A stretch of DNA of 7,819 nucleotides from Actinomycetota bacterium (GTDB lineage Bacteria; Acidobacteriota; Blastocatellia; Chloracidobacteriales; Chloracidobacteriaceae). Below, piece after piece: positions 1-5,023 of the stretch. The notes beneath the pieces are model-generated. The model did no database searches and was not told where the DNA came from. It was given only the letters and a program-made list of their open reading frames with translations. Where the stretch lies: assembly GCA_013298335.1 (NCBI GenBank), contig JAAFHI010000118.1, positions 1 through 7,819 of the forward strand, in the 5' to 3' direction. Both the position numbers and the translations under genes were made by a program. Within the stretch, counting starts at the first letter, position 1, and the number at the start of each line of letters is the position of its first letter.

Positions 1-478
1 GCAGGGGCGGGTCGCCCGCGAGCGCCCGCGCCACGCCCACGCGCTGGCGTTCGCCGCCCGACAGTTCGGAAGGAAACCGGTCGAGGTATTTCTCCGGGGC
101 CAGCCCGACGAGGTCGAGCATCTCGCGAATCCGCGCCGTTTTTCGGGATTCCCCCCAGTTTTCGAGCGTCGGGACCAGACCGACGTTACGGGCCACGGTG
201 TAGTGCGGGAAAAGCCCGGCGTCCTGCACAACGTACCCGATGCGCCGCCGCAACCGGATCGGGTCCCAGTCAAGGGCGAGCTTCCCTTCCACCATGACTT
301 CCCCGCCGGTCGGTTCGAGCAGCCGGTTGACGAGTTTCAGCGTCGTGGTTTTCCCGCTTCCCGACTCGCCCAGAAGAATCAGCACCTCGCCCTTCCGAAC
401 GCACAGGCTCAGGTCGTCCAGAACGGTGGTCGTTCCGTACCGAAGGCTGACCCGACGCATTTCGAGGGCGGTTTCCAA
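1..478 (-). CDS. Osmoprotectant-type ABC transporter ATP-binding protein, 3' end outside window
   Basis: This is the N-terminal 159 residues of an ABC ATPase that would power import of a small solute, probably a quaternary-amine osmoprotectant, from the cytoplasmic face of an inner-membrane permease. Visible motifs, counted from the TTG start: an A-loop Tyr at about 14, Walker A GESGSGKT at 37-44, Q-loop Gln85, and the signature LSGGE at 139-143 followed by RQRVGVARALAGDP. Walker B, the H-loop and any C-terminal CBS domains lie beyond position 1. The stretch after the Q-loop (GLFPHYTVARNVGLVP, residues 88-103) is characteristic of the OpuCA/ProV branch, from family knowledge. The start is uncertain. 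ATG at 460 would remove the first beta strand usual in this fold, so TTG at 478 is preferred, with a weak GGAAAA motif about 12 bases upstream. Partner permease and binding-protein genes are not in view. A different substrate is possible. Confidence 0.85.
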   Translation of the reverse strand, partial: METALEMRRVSLRYGTTTVLDDLSLCVRKGEVLILLGESGSGKTTTLKLVNRLLEPTGGEVMVEGKLALDWDPIRLRRRIGYVVQDAGLFPHYTVARNVGLVPTLENWGESRKTARIREMLDLVGLAPEKYLDRFPSELSGGERQRVGVARALAGDPPL

Positions 479-542
479 GGTAACGTTTTTTCCGAATTGT
501 GATGAAAACTGAATTTTTTTGAACTTTTTCCGAGGCTCGAAT

Positions 543-571
543 TTGGAAAGTTCGGACCGGCGGGCTACAGT
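543..571 (+). promoter_or_regulatory. Possible sigma70-type promoter for the 701-1171 gene
   Basis: TTGGAA at 543-548 and TACAGT at 566-571 are separated by 17 bases, a spacing that fits a housekeeping promoter. Two or three mismatches to consensus make this a candidate only. It lies in the divergent region between the ABC ATPase and the 156-residue protein and would give a leader of about 120 bases. Confidence 0.3.
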
Positions 572-690
572 GTGCCACGAACATCGGCTTGCCAAACAAC
601 CCATGTTCACCAAAAACCCGGTTGGAAGTGTCCGAAATATCGTTTCCGGGCGGCTTCCCTGAAATTTGACAACCCGATCACGAAAAGAAC

Positions 691-695
691 GGAAG
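691..695 (+). promoter_or_regulatory. Ribosome binding site that sets the start at 701
   Basis: GGAAG lies 5 bases before the ATG at 701. The frame is open upstream to an ATG at 572, but that extension has no comparable site and encodes a low-complexity, basic, unprotein-like sequence. The shorter start is therefore chosen. Confidence 0.6.
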
Positions 696-700
696 CTTTC

Positions 701-1171
701 ATGGCGGTTCAATTCACCTACACGCTGACCGGTCCCGGCTGGGCCGAATGCGCGCTCGAAATCGGCAAAAACTCGGTTGTTTTGACCGCGTCTTCCCTGA
801 GCAATGCCCTGGAAAGCCTGCTCGAATCCATCGTGGGCATCCTGCGTGGCGAAAAAGTCACCCACGCTTCCTTTTCCGAGGAACCCGGCGAATACCGGTG
901 GGTCCTCACCGCCCTCGACGATCAGCACATCAACATCAAGGTTCTGTATTTCAAGGAATTGACCGCCGATTCAGCCGACGAAAGCGGAAGAATCATTTTT
1001 GATGCCGACACCGCCTCGCGGTCGTTCGGCGGGGCCGTGCTGGCCGCGACGCAGAAGATGATGAAGGAAATCGGGATTCAGGGTTACGGGAAACAGTGGG
1101 GCAACAACCCCTTCCCGAAAAACCTTCAGGCCGAACTCAAGAAGCTGCTCGGCGACGGCGCGGGACAGTAA
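701..1171 (+). CDS. Conserved-looking small cytoplasmic protein of unknown function, 156 aa
   Basis: I do not recognise a named family. The product has no signal peptide and no membrane segment. It reads as an alternating strand-and-helix protein: a strand-rich N-terminus (VQFTYTLTGPGWAECALEIG, residues 3-22), an amphipathic helix around 33-50 (LSNALESLLESIVGILRG), a further strand pair carrying an EPGEYRW motif at 61-67, and a C-terminal helix-rich part after about 105 with basic and aromatic residues (GYGKQWGNNPFP, 128-139). Codon use resembles that of its neighbours. It is transcribed alone, divergently from the ABC ATPase. It is followed within 22 bases by a large inverted repeat that may end its transcript. 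It could be a small antitoxin- or immunity-like protein, but nothing here supports a specific role. Confidence 0.75.
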   Translation: MAVQFTYTLTGPGWAECALEIGKNSVVLTASSLSNALESLLESIVGILRGEKVTHASFSEEPGEYRWVLTALDDQHINIKVLYFKELTADSADESGRIIFDADTASRSFGGAVLAATQKMMKEIGIQGYGKQWGNNPFPKNLQAELKKLLGDGAGQ

Positions 1172-1192
1172 CTTTTTTAGCCGCCGCCGTTT

Positions 1193-1323
1193 GCCCTGCC
1201 CTCAAGGACAGGGCTATTCCCCTTTTTGGAAGCCCCGTGAACGGGGCTCAGAAATCAGGAAAACCAATTTGAGCCTCGTTCACGAGGCTTGTTTTTGAAT
1301 AGCCCTGTCCTTGAGGGCAGGGC
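1193..1323. repeat. 131-bp nested inverted repeat, MITE-like or REP-like
   Basis: The outer arms at 1193-1219 and 1297-1323 are perfect 27-base inverted complements beginning GCCCTGCCCTCAAGG. Inside them lies a second, imperfect pair (1230-1250 with 1270-1290, two mismatches). Each inner arm is itself a hairpin: AGCCCCGT/ACGGGGCT at 1231-1248 and AGCCTCGT/ACGAGGCT at 1272-1289. The two inner hairpins differ by compensating changes (CCCC/GGGG against CCTC/GAGG), which suggests structure is maintained. No transposase and no obvious target duplication are visible. It sits between convergent genes and could fold as a cruciform or as an RNA that stops transcription. Confidence 0.85.
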
Positions 1324-1387
1324 GAGGACCGGCCCGAACAGTGACGCTTTCCGGAAGTTTTGTACCGACTCACCCGGTCGGTTCAGC

Positions 1388-1426
1388 CAACGCCCCGGAC
1401 GATTGAACCAACCGTCCGGGGCGTTG
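1388..1426 (-). terminator. Strong GC hairpin 3' of the PPC-like gene, probable terminator
   Basis: A perfect 14-base stem (CAACGCCCCGGACG at 1388-1401 with its complement at 1413-1426) and an 11-base loop lie 24 bases past the stop of the minus-strand gene. On the minus strand no T-run follows. On the plus strand GTTTA follows, so the hairpin may serve both converging transcripts or protect 3' ends. Confidence 0.6.
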
Positions 1427-1450
1427 TTTATGGGCGCTGATTCACCCGAT

Positions 1451-2668
1451 TTACTTCTGAACGGAAGCCATCAACCCCTTGGTTTCCTGACCTGAAAGCG
1501 TCCGCGCGGTCAGCTTGCCGTCCTTGCCGGTCGTCACTTCCACTCCGATAGGTTCGCCAATCGTGCGACGGGTCCTCATTCCGACCCGTTCGGGGACGAT
1601 CACGTCACCGATCACACTGAAGAAAAACAGGAATCGCGACGCCACCGGGCGAGTGATGCGGAAGGTCGGCGTCGTACTCTGTCCCGCCGGCAACGCTTCC
1701 GTCCCCAGTTGCTGCGAGGCGACCCGGCCCCCCGTACAGTTACTGAAATCGGCGGCGGTCACGAGGCGAAACACGCCGTTGTCGCCCGGGATCTGCAACT
1801 GTATGACCTGATAGGAGATATTGACGAAATTCGTCTGGCTGGTGTTGGTCAGGATTCCGGTCACGGTCACGTCGTCGGCGTACCCCGCGCAGGTCGGGGT
1901 CAGTCCGGCGGTCGCGCCGGTGACGCCCCAACTCATGGAACTGTTGATGTTCGGCAGCAGACCGGAGTCACAGACGACGCCGAGGGTGAAGGTCCACGGA
2001 AAGTTGTTACCTGAGCCGAAGGAAGTGACGACGATGGTGTAGGTCCCGGGGTCGAGCTGGGGGGTCACGATACGCGACAGAAACCCGGTTCCGCCGTCGT
2101 CATCGGTCGCGACCAGATTGGCGCAGGGGTCCGCCGGATTGAACCCGCCCGGACCATACAGGCACAGAAAGGTGTCTTCTCCGGACGGCGAAAAACTGCC
2201 GCCTTCGCTCGATTCGAAGCTGATGGCCACGCCCTGATTCACGCAGTCGGGCGTAAACTGGAACGTGGTGTAATTCACGATATTCCCGAAGAGCGAGCAG
2301 GATCCGGCAATGGACCCCGAATCGGGCCGGTTGAAGGTCGGCTCGGTCCCGGCGAGCGTTCCGTTGAACGTCGTGGGGAGATTCCTGCCGACACGGGGCC
2401 GAACCGGGCTGATGCTCCGGATGCGGGCCATCAACGAATCGTATTCGGCCCGTTGCGCGGCGCTCATCTTCTTGTAACCGCCCGCCGCCCGCTTGATGGC
2501 CGCGGCCTGCTGTTTCAACAGATTCAATTCGGAAACAGGCTTCGGCTTGCCCGCCTGGGCCTGCGCCGGACGGGCGAGCGGGGCCGAGGCCAGACCGAAG
2601 ATTCCGACTGCCAGCAGCGCGAAACAGGCCAGCCGGAACAGTTTTGTCAAGGTGGAGGAATTTTTCAT
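1451..2668 (-). CDS. Secreted protein with PPC-like beta domain, 405 aa
   Basis: The product begins with a signal peptide: basic residues to about 12, a hydrophobic core at 13-27, and probable cleavage near PAQAQA at 34-39. A helical, Lys/Arg/Ala-rich segment follows (about 44-86). Residues 108-230 resemble a bacterial pre-peptidase C-terminal (PPC) type beta sandwich. The supporting motifs are DTFLCLYGPGG (165-175), a DDDGGTGFLSRI stretch (189-200) and PGTYTIVVTSFG (207-218). This pattern is common in secreted proteins of acidobacteria. Cysteines at 124, 142, 169, 182, 233, 260 and 311 could form disulfides. The C-terminal part (240-365) looks like another beta domain of unknown type. No catalytic motif is visible, so a structural, binding or surface role is likeliest. 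The start at 2668 is chosen over an upstream in-frame ATG at 2782 because a strong ribosome site and the signal peptide both begin there. Confidence 0.8.
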   Translation of the reverse strand: MKNSSTLTKLFRLACFALLAVGIFGLASAPLARPAQAQAGKPKPVSELNLLKQQAAAIKRAAGGYKKMSAAQRAEYDSLMARIRSISPVRPRVGRNLPTTFNGTLAGTEPTFNRPDSGSIAGSCSLFGNIVNYTTFQFTPDCVNQGVAISFESSEGGSFSPSGEDTFLCLYGPGGFNPADPCANLVATDDDGGTGFLSRIVTPQLDPGTYTIVVTSFGSGNNFPWTFTLGVVCDSGLLPNINSSMSWGVTGATAGLTPTCAGYADDVTVTGILTNTSQTNFVNISYQVIQLQIPGDNGVFRLVTAADFSNCTGGRVASQQLGTEALPAGQSTTPTFRITRPVASRFLFFFSVIGDVIVPERVGMRTRRTIGEPIGVEVTTGKDGKLTARTLSGQETKGLMASVQK

Positions 2669-2675
2669 CGTTGCG

Positions 2676-2681
2676 TCTCCT
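2676..2681 (-). promoter_or_regulatory. Ribosome binding site that sets the start at 2668
   Basis: On the minus strand AGGAGA lies 7 bases before the ATG at 2668, immediately ahead of a typical signal peptide. This excludes the longer frame starting at 2782. Confidence 0.75.
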
Positions 2682-3002
2682 GAAGAAACCGAAGAGTGAT
2701 CGAGAGCCGCGTCAGCCGACTCTTTCAGGGTGGATATTGCCAACCACCACCGGCAAAAATCGACGGGCAGGGCCTTTCTCAAAACCGAACGGACCTGATT
2801 TCCGAACAGGCAAAAGCTTCATTCAGTGGTGATTTTTCCGGCTTGGTAACAGGAAAGAACGGAAAGTTCAAACCATTACACTCATCCGAGAAAAAGTTCA
2901 GCCAGATACATTATTTTTCCGAATCCGTCAGGGGTGGACGCCGCGCCGGTGATGGGGAATGATAGCCGCGACCAAAAATATTCGGTCATTTTTAAAATAT
3001 TC
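2682..3002. other. Divergent intergenic region without a supported gene
   Basis: This stretch separates the minus-strand PPC-like gene from osmC and must hold both promoters. No convincing pair of promoter boxes was found. On the minus strand TGTAAT (2875-2880) could be a -10 element but lacks a good -35. On the plus strand the AT-rich 2974-3003 segment contains a direct repeat of AAAATATTC just ahead of osmC. Open frames here have no plausible protein character. Confidence 0.5.
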
Positions 3003-3008
3003 AGGAGA
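3003..3008 (+). promoter_or_regulatory. Ribosome binding site that sets the osmC start
   Basis: AGGAGA lies 4 bases before the ATG at 3013. An in-frame ATG at 2959 would add 18 residues absent from OsmC proteins, so 3013 is taken as the start. Confidence 0.8.
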
Positions 3009-3012
3009 CATT

Positions 3013-3438
3013 ATGAAACGCACTGCATCCGCCGTCTGGAGCGGCGGTTTGAAAGACGGCAAGGGCGCGCTCACTTCCCAGAGCGGCGTTCTCAACGAAA
3101 CCCAGTACTCGTTCGGTACCCGCTTCGAAGACGGCATCGGAACGAACCCCGAAGAACTCATCGCCGCGGCCCACGCGGGCTGCTTCACGATGGCCCTCTC
3201 CGGCCAGCTCGGCGCGGCCGGCATCACCGCCGAAAAGCTCGAAACCAAGGCGTCGCTGACGATGGAAAAGCTCGACACCGGCTGGACCATCACGGCCGTT
3301 CACCTCGATCTGACCGCGACCATTCCGGGCTGCGACCCGGCGGCCTTCGAAACGGCGACCAACAACGCCAAAACCGGCTGCCCGGTGTCGAAGGTCCTCA
3401 ACGCCACCATCACGCTCGACGCCAAGCTGAACGCCTGA
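3013..3438 (+). CDS. osmC: OsmC-family peroxiredoxin (organic hydroperoxide reductase), 141 aa
   Basis: OsmC enzymes are cytoplasmic homodimers that reduce organic and inorganic hydroperoxides using two cysteines. They are typically induced by osmotic or oxidative stress or by stationary phase. The length of 141 residues is the family norm. The N-terminus (KRTASAVWSGGLKDGKG) matches the OsmC subgroup rather than Ohr. The active-site residues are all present: the peroxidatic Cys57 in AAHAGCFTMALS, the resolving Cys123 in TGCPVSKVLN, and the supporting Arg37 and Glu48 in the GTRFEDGIGTNPEEL segment. The gene has its own strong ribosome site and is followed by a hairpin at 3449-3486, so it is probably expressed alone. 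The secreted-protein gene downstream starts 115 bases later. The electron donor is not evident; the family often uses dihydrolipoyl proteins. Confidence 0.95.
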   Translation: MKRTASAVWSGGLKDGKGALTSQSGVLNETQYSFGTRFEDGIGTNPEELIAAAHAGCFTMALSGQLGAAGITAEKLETKASLTMEKLDTGWTITAVHLDLTATIPGCDPAAFETATNNAKTGCPVSKVLNATITLDAKLNA

Positions 3439-3448
3439 TCCGGGCATC

Positions 3449-3486
3449 GGAAAGAATGGTCCCGGTTCCCGAGGATCATTCTTTCC
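3449..3486 (+). terminator. Hairpin after osmC, possible terminator or 3'-end protector
   Basis: The arms GGAAAGAATGGTCC (3449-3462) and GGATCATTCTTTCC (3473-3486) pair over 14 positions with one G-T wobble and a 10-base loop, starting 10 bases after the osmC stop. A C-run rather than a T-run follows, so this is not a classical intrinsic terminator. Confidence 0.5.
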
Positions 3487-3553
3487 CCCCAGTCATCATC
3501 CGGCATCACGAGCCAGCCCGCCTGATGTGCAGCCATTCAAACAAAGGTACCCC

Positions 3554-3997
3554 ATGAGACACCTTTCCAAGCTCGCGCTCCTCATCGCTCTGGTCACGCT
3601 CCTGTTTCCGCTCATCCCGGGGACGACGCTCGCCAAACCGCAGAAAAAACGGGCCCCGGCCAAACCCGTGCCGGCTCAAATCACGGGAATCTACAGCGAC
3701 TTGAGATACGGCGAGATCAGCGGCGATATCGGCGGCACGGAGATTTTCATCATGCTGGCCCAGAGCAGCCCCTACATGGCGACCGTCCAGATTGCCCAGG
3801 GCGTCCCGACCGACCCGGTTCTCGTTCCGGTCAAGGTCACCGGAAATGACATCGAGTTTTCATTCCCGGCCGGCTCCGAACTCGATAAAAGTTACGGGAC
3901 CTATCACGGCACCATCACCGCCCGCGGGCTGACCGGAAAGTTCGCCAATGAAGAAGAAAAAACCTTTCTCAAACGAAAGCCGAGTCACTGGGAATGA
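3554..3997 (+). CDS. Small secreted protein of unknown function, 147 aa
   Basis: The start at 3554 is preceded by AAAGG at 3543-3547 with 6 bases of spacing. An upstream in-frame ATG at 3527 would only add nine polar residues before the signal peptide. Residues 1-27 form a clear signal sequence (basic start, hydrophobic LALLIALVTLLFPLIPG, cleavage probably after TTLA). A short Lys/Pro/Ala-rich linker (28-40) leads into a compact domain of about 105 residues that appears all beta: ITGIYSDLRYGEISGDIGGTE at 43-63, an ATVQIAQG segment at 76-83, and a YGTYHGTITARGLTGKF run at 114-130. The conserved-looking glycine turns suggest a small barrel or lipocalin-like fold, but this is inference. No cysteine is present, so it is neither a lipoprotein nor disulfide-bonded. 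It ends 33 bases before an intrinsic terminator. I do not recognise the family. Confidence 0.8.
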   Translation: MRHLSKLALLIALVTLLFPLIPGTTLAKPQKKRAPAKPVPAQITGIYSDLRYGEISGDIGGTEIFIMLAQSSPYMATVQIAQGVPTDPVLVPVKVTGNDIEFSFPAGSELDKSYGTYHGTITARGLTGKFANEEEKTFLKRKPSHWE

Positions 3998-4030
3998 CGC
4001 ACTGGTGATTTCAACGTGAACGATCTTTCG

Positions 4031-4058
4031 AAGACCGCCCGAAAAGGCGGTCTTTTTT
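4031..4058 (+). terminator. Intrinsic terminator of the 3554-3997 gene
   Basis: AAGACCGCC (4031-4039), a six-base loop CGAAAA, and GGCGGTCTT (4046-4054) form a 9-bp perfect stem running into a T-tract to 4058. This is a textbook rho-independent terminator. Confidence 0.92.
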
Positions 4059-4199
4059 CGTCCCTGTTCAGCCAGCCGCCGTTCGCTTTGCCCAAACGGA
4101 AAGGGTGATTCGGAAACAGACCGTCTCATCGCGGCAGATACCTGGGGAAATCAATTTCCTGAAACTGTCCAAACTCATTCAGTCGATGAAAAAACCGTT

Positions 4200-4472
4200 C
4201 GACGAGTCATGAAAACTGTCCGACCAGTGACGTGTACTGCCCGACTGGTCACAAAATCCGTCCGACCGGTGACGTGTACCACCCGACTGGTCAAAAAAAC
4301 TCTCCGACCAGTGACGTGTACCACCCGACTGGTCACAAAATCCGTCCGACCAGTGACATGTACCACCCGACCGGTCACTAAAACTCTCCGACCAGTGACG
4401 TGTACTGCCCGACCGGTCACGAAAACTGTCCGACTAATGACGTGTTTCGCCCGACCGGTTCCTGAATCCGCC
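4200..4472. repeat. Tandem array of 13 units with strict 21-bp period (42-bp A/B repeat)
   Basis: Thirteen consecutive 21-base units begin at 4200 and every 21 bases after, each starting with CGAC, with no indel over 273 bp. Even units (A, e.g. 4242-4262) carry CGACTGGTCAC plus an A-rich tail. Odd units (B, e.g. 4221-4241) carry CGACCAGTGACGTGTA. The A core ACTGGT and B core ACCAGT are reverse complements. A-unit tails alternate between TCCGTC (4242, 4326) and CTCTC (4284, 4368), giving an 84-bp higher-order period and hence past segmental duplication. The end units (4200, 4431, 4452) are most diverged, and a possible further decayed unit lies at 4179-4199. The array lies in a gene-free region after a terminator. 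It has no unique spacers, so it is not CRISPR. Confidence 0.92.
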
Positions 4473-4617
4473 TGAGCCCATTCTTTCACTCCTTTAAAGA
4501 ACGACTTTCAAACGGATGTGCCCTCACCACCCTTCCCAAAACTCCCTCGGGGTCGTGGAGTGCGGGCCCACGTCATCTTTAATGGGTCAAAATCGCAACC
4601 TGAATGAATCCAGGGAT
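4473..4617. other. Spacer with no supported gene
   Basis: This is the stretch between the 21-bp array and the 98-bp palindrome. The GC-rich piece around 4550-4575 (GTCGTGGAGTGCGGGCCCAC) looks like part of a dispersed repeat by recollection only. No gene with a ribosome site is evident. Confidence 0.3.
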
Positions 4618-4715
4618 TTTTTCACCACGGAGACACGGAGGAGTCACAGAGTTCCACAGAGAAAAGAAAAACTCAGTGGTCCTCTGTGTGACCTCCGTGC
4701 CTCAGTGGTGAAAAA
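4618..4715. repeat. 98-bp imperfect palindrome, MITE-like dispersed repeat
   Basis: The arms 4618-4651 (starting TTTTTCACCACGGAGACACG) and 4682-4715 (ending CTCAGTGGTGAAAAA) are inverted complements with only a few mismatches. Pairing continues inward imperfectly to about 4662 and 4671, leaving a short A-rich loop. The CACCACGGAG/ACACGGAG wording resembles a palindromic repeat that I recall from many environmental bacterial genomes (planctomycetes, acidobacteria, deltaproteobacteria). That is recollection, not a search result. No transposase is present, so if mobile it must act in trans. Open frames crossing it are not genes. Confidence 0.8.
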
Positions 4716-4769
4716 CAAACGTCACCAATTTCTCGTGGACTGATATTGCCGAGCCTATTCCCGCGCACG

Positions 4770-4797
4770 TTCCAGCCGCGCCTTTGCAGGGCTGGAA
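4770..4797. repeat. Short hairpin, probable fragment of a dispersed repeat
   Basis: TTCCAGCC (4770-4777) and GGCTGGAA (4790-4797) form a perfect 8-bp stem with a 12-base loop, GCGCCTTTGCAG. The surrounding wording (GAGCCTATTCCCGCGCACG at 4751-4769) looks like part of a repeat family I recall from large environmental genomes. Copy number cannot be judged here. Confidence 0.5.
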
Positions 4798-4962
4798 AAA
4801 AGCCGCATACGTCGGAAAAAGTGGACGAATGAGAGTGGAATCCATACACTTGGCCGATTCCATTTTTTCGAGCGATTCATCCACGCAACCACCGGAGCAC
4901 TCCGAAGCCCCGTCCCCTTGTGAGACGGTGACCTGTCGGCGCGGTTGGACCCAGCCGGAGGC

Positions 4963-4982
4963 CCCCGCATCCGGGGTGTTTT
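4963..4982 (+). terminator. Weak terminator-like or attenuator hairpin ahead of the metallopeptidase gene
   Basis: CCCCG (4963-4967), loop CATC, CGGGG (4972-4976), then TGTTTT form a short GC-rich stem with a T-rich tail, 41 bases before the ATG at 5024. It could end stray transcription from the repeat region or act in the leader of the metallopeptidase gene. Confidence 0.35.
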
Positions 4983-5023
4983 GCCCGAATGAATTTCGAC
5001 TACTTCCCTTGTGAGGATCCTGC

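Noticed and set aside
572..700. An N-terminal extension of the 156-aa protein to the ATG at 572
   Set aside because: The added residues are basic, Cys- and His-containing and look like translated intergenic DNA. The ribosome site is at 691-695.
1289..1495. A 68-codon plus-strand open frame
   Set aside because: It runs through the repeat arm, the terminator hairpin and the 3' end of the convergent gene.
2934..3557. A 207-codon open frame overlapping osmC
   Set aside because: It has an Arg/His-rich composition and is shifted from the osmC frame, which carries all the active-site residues.
4200..4472. The tandem array as a CRISPR
   Set aside because: There are no unique spacers. All units are similar over their whole 21 bases, and no cas gene is nearby.
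4479..4490. A short minus-strand gene starting at ATG 4481 behind AGGAG
   Set aside because: The ribosome site is good, but the frame ends after about 15 codons inside the array. The long minus frame is different and its GTG overlaps the AGGAG.
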